64,000 nt of DNA from Comamonas odontotermitis (lineage in GTDB: Bacteria; Pseudomonadota; Gammaproteobacteria; Burkholderiales; Burkholderiaceae_C), in assembly GCF_014207855.1 (NCBI RefSeq), contig NZ_JACHKZ010000011.1, forward strand, positions 62,001-126,000. The letters run 5' to 3'. This document shows positions 8,487 to 16,326 of this stretch, one piece after another. The position numbers and the translations under genes were made by a program. Below the pieces are notes generated by a model. That model saw only the letters and a program-made list of their open reading frames with translations. It had not been told where the DNA came from and searched no databases. The first letter of the stretch is position 1, and every line of letters starts with the position of its first letter.

Positions 8487-9434
8487 TCAGGGCGCCTTGC
8501 GCGCAGCACGGGCGCGCGGACTGGTGTCGACATGGAATGCGTCGGCCAGTTGCACACGCTGGCGCAAGTCTTCCGCGCTCCAGGGGCTGCTGGCGGCCAG
8601 CACGGTGCACAGCCCTTCGAGCAAGCCCAGCACGCCCATGGCTGATGCAGGCAGCATGGGGTGCTGTGCCGGGGCCAGCAAAATCTGCTGCGTGTATGCG
8701 GCAATGGGGGCATCCGGACGGTCGGTGATGGCAACGATGGGAATCTGCCGTGCATGCGCCAGGGCGCACAGCTCCAGCGTCTGGAGCGAGTAGCGGGGCA
8801 GCGAAATGGTCAGCAGCAGATCGTCCTTGCCCAGCGACATCAGCTTGCGCTGCGCTTCGCTGGGTCCTCCTGCCTGGGGAAGGCACTCCACATCTGGGCG
8901 AAAGAGGCTGGCGTAGCTGGCAAAGTACCCCGCGATATAGGCACTTACATCGCTGCCCAGCACTGTAATGCGGCGCGCCCTGGTAATGTGGTGGGCCATG
9001 GCTTCGGTGGCTGCAGGGTCGAGCAGTGCGGCTGCGGTCTGTGCCTGCGCGGCGCCGTTGTGCAGGGTGGATTGCAGGCGCCGGTGGGCAGTGCTGGGCA
9101 TGTTGCGCTGCTGCTGCAGCTTGTCGAGCGGCGCCATACCTGGCTGCAGCAATTGCTGCCAGTGGTTGCGGAAACTGCTGTAGCTGCCGTAGCCCAGGGC
9201 ACTGGCAAAGCGGTTCATGGTAGCGACCGAGACCGTGCACTCGGCGGCCATGGCGTCGATGCTCAGGGTTGCGGCTTCAAAAGGGTGTGCAAGCAGGTAG
9301 TCTGCCACCTGTCTCTGGCTGCTCGTCAGGCTGCCGTAGTGCACGCGGATGCGGTCGGGCGCATCCTGTGCCTGCGGCGTATAGGTGGGAGGAACGGTCG
9401 GGTCGTTGGCAGGCTGCTGGCGTTTAGCGCACAT
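8487..9434 (-). CDS. MurR/RpiR family transcriptional regulator with SIS domain
   Basis: The 315-residue protein has an N-terminal RpiR helix-turn-helix (about 30-110: LTSSQRQVADYLLAHPFEAATLS, and the recognition region TVSVATMNRFASALGYGSYSS). A C-terminal SIS sugar-isomerase fold follows (AHHITRARRITVLGSDVSAY near 150 and DLLLTISLPRYSLQTLELCA near 215), which in this family binds a phosphosugar or other small effector. The start codon overlaps the end of the binding-protein gene by 11 bases, so translation is coupled, and the GGT gene follows after 29 bases. It is the obvious local regulator of the cluster. A sugar-type effector domain controlling a peptide cluster is not typical, although RpiR-like proteins beside amidohydrolases and GGTs are found in Burkholderiales. 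Confidence 0.92.
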   Translation of the reverse strand: MCAKRQQPANDPTVPPTYTPQAQDAPDRIRVHYGSLTSSQRQVADYLLAHPFEAATLSIDAMAAECTVSVATMNRFASALGYGSYSSFRNHWQQLLQPGMAPLDKLQQQRNMPSTAHRRLQSTLHNGAAQAQTAAALLDPAATEAMAHHITRARRITVLGSDVSAYIAGYFASYASLFRPDVECLPQAGGPSEAQRKLMSLGKDDLLLTISLPRYSLQTLELCALAHARQIPIVAITDRPDAPIAAYTQQILLAPAQHPMLPASAMGVLGLLEGLCTVLAASSPWSAEDLRQRVQLADAFHVDTSPRARAARKAP

Positions 9435-11046
9435 GGATATAGCGAAGCGGTTGGCTGTTATCCGGCTGTTGTACCACGTCGATGTTCCGTTTTACGCCCC
9501 AGGCCAGATTCTGGTTGTGCAGTGGCAGAAGTGGAATGTCGTCCTGCACGATTTGCCAGGCCGCCTTCATCAGGCCCTGGCGTTTGGCGGGATCGATCTC
9601 CACGCCGATGTCTTGCGTCAATGCATCGAGCTTTGGGTTGGCGTACCCGCCCAGGTTGAAGCGGCCGCGCCCGTCGTTGGCGGGCGTGTTTAGCAGGGCC
9701 CATAGTGTGTTCTGCGCGTCGTTGCTGGCAGGTTGCCAGCCCAGCAGGAAGGCCGAAACATCGCGCTTGAAGGCGCGTGGCAGATACAGCGCCTTGGTTT
9801 CTGCATACAAGGTGGTCTTGATGCCCGCCCGTGTCCACATGGCGGTGACGGACTGGCAGATGGCCTGGTCGTTCACATAACGATCAGTGGGGCAGTGCAG
9901 ACCCAGCTCGAAACCGTTGGGGTAGCCTGCCTCTGCCAGCAGTTTTTTGGCGGCTGCCGGGTCGAAGGGCCGGCGCTTGTCCAGCGATGCATCGTAGCCA
10001 CGCACGCCTGGCGCGACGATGATGCCCGCAGGCTGGGCTGCGCCGCGCATGATCTTGCTGCGGATGGTTTCGATATCGATGGCCTGGTAGAGCGCCTGGC
10101 GCACACGCACGTCCTTGAGCGGGTTCTTGCCCTTGATATTGCTGTAGAGCAATTCATCGCGGCCCACATCCAGCCCCAGGTACATGGTGCGCAGCTCGGG
10201 CTTTTGCAGCACCTGCAGGTTGGCGCTTGACTGAATACGCTGAATGTCCTGCAGCGGCACCGGCTCCATCAGATCGACTTCCCCCGAGACCAGGGCCGCA
10301 ACCCGCGTGGCGTTGTTGGCAATCGGTGTGAAAACCACTTCGGTCAGGTTGTGCTCCTTCTGGCCCCACCAGCCGTCAAAGGGCTTGAGCACTGTGCGCA
10401 CGCCCGGCTGGCGCTGCTTGAGCTGGAACGGGCCGGTGCCGTTGGCGTTCAGGCTGGCATGGTTTTCCGTGCCCTTGCGCACATCGGCGGGAACGCCGGC
10501 ATTGTTCTTCTCGGCCCAGCCCTTGCCCATCACCAGCCAGCCTGACAGCAGATCCGGCAGTATGGGCATGGGCTGCGCAGTCTCCATCTCGACGGTGTAG
10601 GCGTCGACCTTGCGCATGGCCTTGATAGGGGCTACATACAGCTTGGTATCTGATGACTCCGATTGCGTGCGCTGGTAGCTGAAGATCACATCATCGGCCG
10701 TGAAGGCCGAGCCGTCATGGAACTTCACGCCCTGGCGCAGCTTGAAGCGCCAGGTCGTGGGCGAGGTCGCCTCCCAGGCGGTGGCCAGCATCGGCATCAG
10801 CGCAAAATGGCGGTCGCGGCCAATCAGTGGCTCATAAATGTTGCCCAGAAAGGACAGCTGAAACGATTCCTGCAGCGAATGCGGGTCCATCGACATGGGG
10901 TCACCCTGGTTGGCCAGGCGCAGGGTGTGGGCTTCGGCGTTCAGGCTCAGCAATGCGGCTGCGGCAATGACCAGTGCGTTTGCCTTCGCAAACAGTCGGA
11001 AAGGGCAGGGCGCAAGGTGCATTTCGGCGGGGGCTTGGGGCAACAT
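9424..11046 (-). CDS. ABC transporter substrate-binding protein, peptide/oligopeptide type (SBP_bac_5)
   Basis: This 540-residue periplasmic binding protein has a signal peptide (KANALVIAAAALLSLNAEAH). It shows the family 5 signatures: LRLANQGDPMSMDPHSL at the mature start, LATAWEATSPTTWRFKLRQG, VKFHDGSAFTADDVIFSYQR and VRQALYQAID. Family members (DppA, OppA, GsiB, NikA) deliver di- or oligopeptides, glutathione or nickel to an inner-membrane ABC permease. An excellent CAGGAGAC site precedes the ATG. It follows the M20 hydrolase by 47 bases and overlaps the RpiR gene by 11 bases, so the four genes look like one operon. No dppBCDF-type permease or ATPase genes are in the window, so the partner transporter must be elsewhere. 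A GsiB-like or dipeptide role would fit the gamma-glutamyltransferase context. Confidence 0.93.
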   Translation of the reverse strand: MLPQAPAEMHLAPCPFRLFAKANALVIAAAALLSLNAEAHTLRLANQGDPMSMDPHSLQESFQLSFLGNIYEPLIGRDRHFALMPMLATAWEATSPTTWRFKLRQGVKFHDGSAFTADDVIFSYQRTQSESSDTKLYVAPIKAMRKVDAYTVEMETAQPMPILPDLLSGWLVMGKGWAEKNNAGVPADVRKGTENHASLNANGTGPFQLKQRQPGVRTVLKPFDGWWGQKEHNLTEVVFTPIANNATRVAALVSGEVDLMEPVPLQDIQRIQSSANLQVLQKPELRTMYLGLDVGRDELLYSNIKGKNPLKDVRVRQALYQAIDIETIRSKIMRGAAQPAGIIVAPGVRGYDASLDKRRPFDPAAAKKLLAEAGYPNGFELGLHCPTDRYVNDQAICQSVTAMWTRAGIKTTLYAETKALYLPRAFKRDVSAFLLGWQPASNDAQNTLWALLNTPANDGRGRFNLGGYANPKLDALTQDIGVEIDPAKRQGLMKAAWQIVQDDIPLLPLHNQNLAWGVKRNIDVVQQPDNSQPLRYIHVR

Positions 11047-11093
11047 GGTTTGTCTCCTGGATTGTTATCTTGATTGGATGCCTGTCCGGCTGC

Positions 11094-12308
11094 TCAGCGA
11101 TCGGTTTGAAGCGGCAGCGCATCCAGTGCCAGACTGGCCAGCAGCGCAGCACCCAGTGGCAGGATTTCATCGTTGAAATCGTAGTTGGGGTTGTGCAGGG
11201 TGCGACCCTGTTCTGCACCGCCCTGGCCTACGCGCAGGTAGGCACCGGGGCGCGCTTCCAGCATGCACGAGAAGTCTTCCGATGCCGTTGATGGCATGGG
11301 CTTGGTGATCACGTGTTCCGCACCCACCAGCCTGGCGGCGACCTGGGCGGCAAAGGCTGCCTCGCGCTCGGTGCTGACGGTGGGCGGGAACAGGCGCGAA
11401 TACTCCAGCTCGGCGCGCGCGCCATGGGCGGCTGCGGTCTGCTGGGCGATTTCTGCAATGCGGCTCTCGATCAGATCCTGTACCGATTTGGAAAAGGTGC
11501 GCACAGTGCCGCCAATTTCCACAAAATCCGGAATCACGTTGCGAGCCTCCATGTCGCCGCCACGAATGGCGCAAATGCTGAGCACGGCATTTTCCATGGG
11601 TGGCACATTGCGTGGCACGATGTGGTGCAGCGCTGAGATCACATGGCTGGCAGCCACCACCGGGTCGGCTGCCAGGTGGGGATGGGCGCCATGACCCCCT
11701 TTGCCGATGATGCGCAGGGTGAACATGTCTGCCGACGACAGGCAGGCGCCGGGCGCCACCGCCACAGTGCCCACAGGCAGCACGGGCGAGTTGTGCAGCG
11801 CATAGATCTCGTCGCAGGGAAAGCGCTCGAACAGCCCGTCGGCCAGCATGGCCTGCGCGCCGCCCCGGCCTTCTTCTGCGGGCTGGAAGATCAGGTGGAT
11901 GGTGCCGTTGAACCGGCGGTGCCTGGCCAGAAAGCGCGCAGCTCCCAGCAGCATGGCGGTGTGGCCGTCGTGGCCGCAGGCGTGCATCACGCCGGGGTTT
12001 TGCGATGCGTGGCCAAAGCGGTTGAGTTCGCACAGGGCAAGCGCATCCATGTCGGCGCGCAGGCCCACGGCGCGGCCGCTGTCGGTGCGCTCACCCTCAA
12101 TGACCGCCACGATGCCCGTGCGGCCTACGCCACGGGTAAACGGAATGCCGAGCAAGCCCAGCTCCATGGCAATGCGGTCAGCGGTACGGTTTTCCTCAAA
12201 GCCCATCTCGGGCCAGCGGTGGAAGTCCTGGCGCAGCTGCGTCAGAAGGGCGTGTTCGCCAGGCTGGCGCAAGGCTTCCAGAACAGGGTTTGCAAGATGG
12301 GTGGGCAT
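11094..12308 (-). CDS. M20 family amidohydrolase / hippurate hydrolase-like peptidase
   Basis: The 404-residue dinuclear metal amidohydrolase is of the HipO/AmhX/IAA-amino-acid hydrolase type. Metal and catalytic motifs are visible: GLRADMDAL (about 84-92), MHACGHDGHTAMLLG (108-122), FQPAEEGRGG (141-150, catalytic Glu), GKGGHGAHPH (dimerisation/active-site His) and the late TASEDFSCML. These enzymes release an acyl group or amino acid from N-acyl amino acids or aminoacyl conjugates. It is the first gene of the minus-strand cluster and starts just downstream of the AT-rich control region at 12326-12378. The Shine-Dalgarno is weak. The preferred substrate cannot be read from sequence. Confidence 0.92.
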   Translation of the reverse strand: MPTHLANPVLEALRQPGEHALLTQLRQDFHRWPEMGFEENRTADRIAMELGLLGIPFTRGVGRTGIVAVIEGERTDSGRAVGLRADMDALALCELNRFGHASQNPGVMHACGHDGHTAMLLGAARFLARHRRFNGTIHLIFQPAEEGRGGAQAMLADGLFERFPCDEIYALHNSPVLPVGTVAVAPGACLSSADMFTLRIIGKGGHGAHPHLAADPVVAASHVISALHHIVPRNVPPMENAVLSICAIRGGDMEARNVIPDFVEIGGTVRTFSKSVQDLIESRIAEIAQQTAAAHGARAELEYSRLFPPTVSTEREAAFAAQVAARLVGAEHVITKPMPSTASEDFSCMLEARPGAYLRVGQGGAEQGRTLHNPNYDFNDEILPLGAALLASLALDALPLQTDR

Positions 12309-12325
12309 GGTGTTTTTCGAGAGTT

Positions 12326-12378
12326 GTGTAATTTAATTTTCAATTAATACATAAAAATAATTATTTAGAAAATTTTCT
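12326..12378. promoter_or_regulatory. AT-rich control region with two inverted repeats upstream of the M20 cluster (candidate RpiR operator)
   Basis: Within an unusually AT-rich patch in a GC-rich genome there are two dyads. The first is an imperfect repeat, GTAATTTAATT facing AATTAATAC (12328-12350), resembling the TGTAATT-type half sites bound by HexR/RpiR proteins. The second is a perfect 12-bp palindrome AGAAAATTTTCT (12367-12378). Both lie within 70 bases of the M20 start codon and could be bound by the cluster's own RpiR regulator. Assignment of the regulator is inference. Confidence 0.45.
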
Positions 12379-12588
12379 TTCTAATTGTTTTCACCAAGGG
12401 GACATTGGTGCTGTTTGTGCTTGCAGCCAATGCAGCCAAGCAGGATGGGGGGCGGGGGCGTCTCGCATACAAACCCCTGAATGGCGACTGGTTGAGCGTG
12501 TTGTCAGGCGAGCAGGGCAGGCGCCCGCTGCCAAAAATGCGCTTTACCTCCAGGCTTTTCGTGCCTGGATGTTTGCAACTTGATTCAA
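12379..12588. other. Rest of the 440-base spacer between the M20 and heme operons
   Basis: No credible gene is seen. A 102-codon frame from 12405 has no homology-like features and crosses the Fur/promoter region. A 7-bp hairpin TCCAGGC / GCCTGGA lies near 12548-12568 but has no T run. The segment appears to be plain upstream DNA for two divergent operons. Confidence 0.6.
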
Positions 12589-12610
12589 ATGAGAACTATT
12601 CGCATATAAT
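12580..12610 (+). promoter_or_regulatory. Promoter of the heme operon with overlapping Fur box
   Basis: ATGAGAA-CTA-TTCGCAT (12589-12605) is a near-perfect inverted repeat matching the 7-1-7/19-bp Fur-box pattern. It overlaps a perfect -10 TATAAT (12605-12610) and a TTGATT -35-like hexamer (12580-12585, 19-base spacing). A Fe-Fur complex here would block polymerase, so heme uptake should be induced in low iron. The leader to the proposed start is about 130 bases. Confidence 0.75.
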
Positions 12611-12748
12611 TGACGCCATTGCCAGCCTCGGACCAGCGTGGATTGACCGCGCTCTGCAACGCTTTGTGCTCTCGGGTCCCAGCCAGCTTCCTTGTTCAAC
12701 CTCTGTTGTCTGAAAGCTCGGTCCGTGGCTGCTTCATCTCTTTTCGGC

Positions 12749-15061
12749 ATGCGCTGCATGCCTTCGTCTGAATCCTGCACACTGGCAGATGGCCAGCCCG
12801 GCAAGGTGCTGGCTTTGCAACCGCTGGCGCTGGCTGCATTGCTGTGTGCCGCGCAAGCGGCCGGCGCCCAGACCTCGCCTGAAACGCCTGCCAGGGCTAC
12901 GGCTGCCGCCGCCAACCCGGCCGTCGTTCAGATCGCCGCAGCCGATGGCCCGGTGCTCAAGGAAATGGTGATCAGCGGATCGCGCCACGAGCAGGATCCT
13001 GACGAGTTGCCGATGAGCATTGATGTGCTCAATGCCCAGCAGATGGAAGAGCAGCAGGTGCGCGACATCCGGGATGTGACGCGAGACATGCCCAACGTGT
13101 CCGTCAAGCGCAGCCCGGCGCGGTTCACGCTGGCATCGGGCAGTACCGGGCGCGACCAGAATGCGGGCTTCAACATCCGTGGCCTGGATGGCAACCGGGT
13201 GCTGATGATGGTGGATGGTATCCGCCTGCCGCGCAGCTATGTGTTCAGCGCCAATGCCTTTGGGCGCGATTATCTGGATGTGGGCCTGGTGCAGCGCGTG
13301 GAGGTGGTGCGTGGCGCCACTTCGGCGCTGTATGGCTCGGACGGCATGGCGGGCCTGGTCAACTTCATCACCACCGATCCGTCCAGCCTGCTCAAGGACG
13401 GCAAGACCTTTGGCGGCCGTGCAAGCATTGGCTACGACAGCGAAAACACCGGCAGGACCCTGGGCCTGACGGTGGCTGGCAAGCCCAGCGATGCCGTGGA
13501 GTGGCTGCTGGGCGTCAACCTGGGGCGTAGCCGCGAGCTCAAGAGCATGGGCGACATCGACACCATCGACAGCCGTCGCACCCTGCCCAATCCGCAGCAT
13601 GACAAGGATGCCTCCCTGCTCGGCAAGGTGGTGCTGCGCCCGACAGCCGACCAGAAGCACACCTTCACGGTTGAGCATGTCGACAAAAAGGTGGATTACC
13701 AGCTCTACACGGCACGCACTGCACCGCCGGTCACGGCCTCCACCGCCGTGATCGATTCGGCATCCACCACTGACATGAAACGCACGCGCGGCACCTGGGC
13801 GGGCGAATGGCGCAATTTTGATGCCCCAATGCTGGACGATGTGAAGGCATCGCTGAGCTACCAGAACGCCGATTCGCGCGAGTTCATCTACGAAGACCGC
13901 CTCACTGCTGCAGACCGCACGCGCGATGTGACCTACCAGGAAAAGACTTTCCAGGCCAATGTACAGGCGCGCAAGCTCGTCAAGAGCGGCAGCAGCATGG
14001 CGCAGCAGTTCACCTACGGGCTGGACTATGTGCGTACCGATGTTGAAAACCTGCAGACCGGCCTGACGCCGCCCGTGGGCGAGACCTTTCCGCTCAAGCG
14101 CTTCCCCGATACCACCGAGTCGAGCTGGGCGCTGTATGGGCAGGACGAGATCAGCTTTGGCAACTGGACGATCACGCCCGGTCTGCGCTACGACCATTTC
14201 CGCATCAAGGCCGATCAGGCGGGCTTCAACGCGCAGGCAGTGTCGCTGTCGGGCAATGCCACATCGCCCAAGCTGGGCGTGATGTACCAGGTGAATTCCG
14301 ACTGGCGTGTATTTGGTAACTACGCCAAGGGCTTTCGCGCGCCCAATGCCGGGCAGGTCAATGCATTCTTCGAGAACCCGGTCGGCAACTACAAGACCAT
14401 TCCCAACCCCAATCTGAAGCCGGAGACCAGCCAGAACCTCGAAGTGGGCGTGCGGGGCCGCCTTGCGAATGTCTCGCTCGATGTGGCGGCGTTCACCGGC
14501 CGGTACAAGGATTTCATTGATGACCTGGTGCAGGTGGGTGGGACGGGCAGGCCAGGCGATCCGCTCATCTTCCAGTCCGTCAACCGCGGCAAGGTCAATA
14601 TCAGCGGGCTGGAGGTCAAGGGTCGTGCCGACTGGGGCCGCTATGCAGGCATTGGCTGGAGCACGCCTTTCGCCTGGGGCCGTACCCAGGGGCACGACAC
14701 CACCAGTGGCGAGCCGCTCTCGTCCATCGATCCCCAGCGCCTTACCGTAGGCCTGCGTGCCGATGCCGCCCAGTGGACGGCGCAGCTGGGCCTGAACTAC
14801 TCCCAGGGCAAGAAAGCCAAGGACACGGTCAACCCTTCGGGCGGTACCCAGTTCCTGAACCCGTCGGCCACCGTGGTGGATCTGACCGCGCAATGGCGCA
14901 TCCGCAAGGATTTGCGCCTGAACGTCGGCCTCTACAACCTGACCGACAAGAAGGTCTGGCGCTGGTCGGATGTGAGGGGCCTCGCCACCAGCTCGCCAGT
15001 GATCGATTCCTACACCCAGCCCGGGCGGTCCGCCAAGGTCACCCTGGTGGCAGAGTTTTAA
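12749..15061 (+). CDS. TonB-dependent outer-membrane heme/hemoglobin receptor
   Basis: This is a ligand-gated outer-membrane transporter of about 770 residues. A signal peptide (KVLALQPLALAALLCAAQAAGA) is followed by a plug domain (PMSIDVLNAQQMEEQQVRDI ... GFNIRGLDGNRVLMMVDGIR ... QRVEVVRGATSALYGSDGMA) and a 22-strand barrel ending in Phe. The FRAP ... NPNL motif pair of the heme receptor family is present (FRAPNAG and IPNPNLKPE), and hmuS and hmuTUV follow in the same direction. Within the FRAP-NPNL segment there is no His; a Tyr is there instead (codon 14390-14392). The start is uncertain: the frame opens at a TTG (12692), with GTG 12725 and ATG 12749 or 12758 as alternatives, none with a strong Shine-Dalgarno. 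ATG 12749 is chosen for a plausible signal peptide. Confidence 0.93.
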   Translation: MRCMPSSESCTLADGQPGKVLALQPLALAALLCAAQAAGAQTSPETPARATAAAANPAVVQIAAADGPVLKEMVISGSRHEQDPDELPMSIDVLNAQQMEEQQVRDIRDVTRDMPNVSVKRSPARFTLASGSTGRDQNAGFNIRGLDGNRVLMMVDGIRLPRSYVFSANAFGRDYLDVGLVQRVEVVRGATSALYGSDGMAGLVNFITTDPSSLLKDGKTFGGRASIGYDSENTGRTLGLTVAGKPSDAVEWLLGVNLGRSRELKSMGDIDTIDSRRTLPNPQHDKDASLLGKVVLRPTADQKHTFTVEHVDKKVDYQLYTARTAPPVTASTAVIDSASTTDMKRTRGTWAGEWRNFDAPMLDDVKASLSYQNADSREFIYEDRLTAADRTRDVTYQEKTFQANVQARKLVKSGSSMAQQFTYGLDYVRTDVENLQTGLTPPVGETFPLKRFPDTTESSWALYGQDEISFGNWTITPGLRYDHFRIKADQAGFNAQAVSLSGNATSPKLGVMYQVNSDWRVFGNYAKGFRAPNAGQVNAFFENPVGNYKTIPNPNLKPETSQNLEVGVRGRLANVSLDVAAFTGRYKDFIDDLVQVGGTGRPGDPLIFQSVNRGKVNISGLEVKGRADWGRYAGIGWSTPFAWGRTQGHDTTSGEPLSSIDPQRLTVGLRADAAQWTAQLGLNYSQGKKAKDTVNPSGGTQFLNPSATVVDLTAQWRIRKDLRLNVGLYNLTDKKVWRWSDVRGLATSSPVIDSYTQPGRSAKVTLVAEF

Positions 15062-15090
15062 GCCAAATGAGCCGAAGGCGCTTTCGTAAT

Positions 15091-15128
15091 AAGCACCAAT
15101 AAGCACCAATAGCTATTGAAAAAGGAGC
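15091..15128 (+). repeat. Tandem 10-mer and copy of the dispersed AGCTAT element; supplies the hmuS ribosome-binding site
   Basis: AAGCACCAAT occurs twice in tandem (15091-15100, 15101-15110). It runs into one copy of a dispersed 27-bp element (15102-15128) whose 3' part, AAAAAGGAGC, is the Shine-Dalgarno of hmuS. Other copies are at 18609, 48888, 57019 and 61240. Confidence 0.7.
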
Positions 15129-15134
15129 ATTCCG

Positions 15135-16316
15135 ATGATCACCACGAAAACCAAGCCTGCCGCCTTGACCAGCGACCGCGCTGCACAGATCCGCGAAGCC
15201 TATGCCGCGCAACGCGCCAAGGGCCTGCGTGCCAAGGATGCTGCTGAAGCCGCTGGCAGCAGCGAGGGTGAGGCCATTGCCGCGCATGCCATGCCACTGT
15301 TGGCTGCGGATACCCGCGAGGCCAGCACGCTGCAGGTGCAGCCGCTGCAAGCCCCGCAGGGCGGGTGGATCGAGGTGCTCAAGGCGCTGGAGCCCTGCGG
15401 CCCTGTGATGGCGCTGACGCGCAACGCCAGTACCGTGCATGAAAAGACCGGTACCTACACGGACCTCAGCGCCAGTGGCGAGCCGGGCATGCAGGTGGGG
15501 CTGGCGGTGGGGGAAGACATTGACCTGCGTCTCTTCTTTGCCAGCTGGCACGCAGCCTATGCGGTGCAGGAGGCGTCTGCCCACGGCGGCAGCACCGTGC
15601 TGCGCAGTTTGCAGTTCTACAACCGCGCGGGCCGTGCGGTGCACAAGGTGTTTGCCCGTGAGGCGACCGACCTGGCCGCCTGGGGCGCGCTGGTGGCGCG
15701 CTTTGCCTGCGCAGCAGATGTGGATGCGGCTGCCTTGCCCGGCTTTGACGCACCTGCGCCACGCCAGGTTATAAGCGTGCCGGCCGACAGCAGCGTGGAT
15801 GTGCCAGCGCTGCAATCGGCATGGGCGGCGATGCAGGATACGCACGAGTTCTTCAGCGTCATCAAAAACGCGGGTGCCGAACGTCAGCAGTCCTTCCGTC
15901 TGGTGCAGGGGCGCTTTGCCTGGCCGCTGGCCAAGGACAGCGTCACCCAGCTCCTGAACGAGGCCAGTTTTGCAGGCACGCCCATCATGGTGTTCGTCAG
16001 CAGTGGCGGTTGCATCCAGATTCACAGTGGCCCGGTGCAACGCGTGGAGCCCATGACGACGCCAACTGCCCAATGGATCAATGTGCTCGATGCAGGCTTC
16101 AACCTGCACATGCGCACCGACATGATTGCCAACGTCTGGCTCGTGGAAAAGCCCACCAGCGACGGCATCGTCACCTCGGTGGAAGTGTTTGATGGCCATG
16201 GCGATCTGATGGCCATGTTCTTTGGTGCGCGCAAGCCCGGCAAGCCCGAGTTGGCCCCCTGGCGCGCACTGGCAACCAGCCTGCCGCGTCTGGATGCCCA
16301 GGCGGTTGCGGCGTAA
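15135..16316 (+). CDS. hmuS: Hemin-degrading/heme-trafficking factor HmuS
   Basis: This 393-residue cytoplasmic protein of the HmuS/ChuS/PhuS family takes heme delivered by HmuTUV and degrades it or passes it to heme oxygenase. It has the duplicated family layout, with repeat 1 holding LRSLQFYNRAGRAVHKVF. The His in AVHKVF (residue 170) corresponds to the axial heme ligand of ChuS and PhuS. Repeat 2 holds WINVLDAGFNLHMRTD and VTSVEVFDGHGDLMAMFFG. An AAAAAGGAGC site, part of a dispersed repeat, lies seven bases before the ATG. It follows the receptor gene by 73 bases and precedes hmuT by 10 bases, so it is in the operon. Confidence 0.95.
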   Translation: MITTKTKPAALTSDRAAQIREAYAAQRAKGLRAKDAAEAAGSSEGEAIAAHAMPLLAADTREASTLQVQPLQAPQGGWIEVLKALEPCGPVMALTRNASTVHEKTGTYTDLSASGEPGMQVGLAVGEDIDLRLFFASWHAAYAVQEASAHGGSTVLRSLQFYNRAGRAVHKVFAREATDLAAWGALVARFACAADVDAAALPGFDAPAPRQVISVPADSSVDVPALQSAWAAMQDTHEFFSVIKNAGAERQQSFRLVQGRFAWPLAKDSVTQLLNEASFAGTPIMVFVSSGGCIQIHSGPVQRVEPMTTPTAQWINVLDAGFNLHMRTDMIANVWLVEKPTSDGIVTSVEVFDGHGDLMAMFFGARKPGKPELAPWRALATSLPRLDAQAVAA

Positions 16317-16326
16317 GGAGGCGGCC

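Noticed and set aside
8458-9240. A 261-codon upstream extension of the cytoplasmic GGT-like protein
   Set aside because: It overlaps the RpiR gene and is Gln/Ala/Arg-rich without similarity; the ATG at 8457 begins the real domain.
12405-12713. A 102-codon frame between the M20 and heme operons
   Set aside because: No Shine-Dalgarno, no domain, and it crosses the Fur box and promoter.
15067-15102. Tiny 11-codon frame (MSRRRFRNKHQ) between the receptor and hmuS
   Set aside because: No ribosome-binding site, and its 3' end lies in a tandem duplication.
12734-15109. A 791-codon minus-strand frame opposite the TonB receptor
   Set aside because: It is a GC-bias shadow: His/Ala/Gly-rich composition with no domain, while the plus strand encodes a complete receptor.
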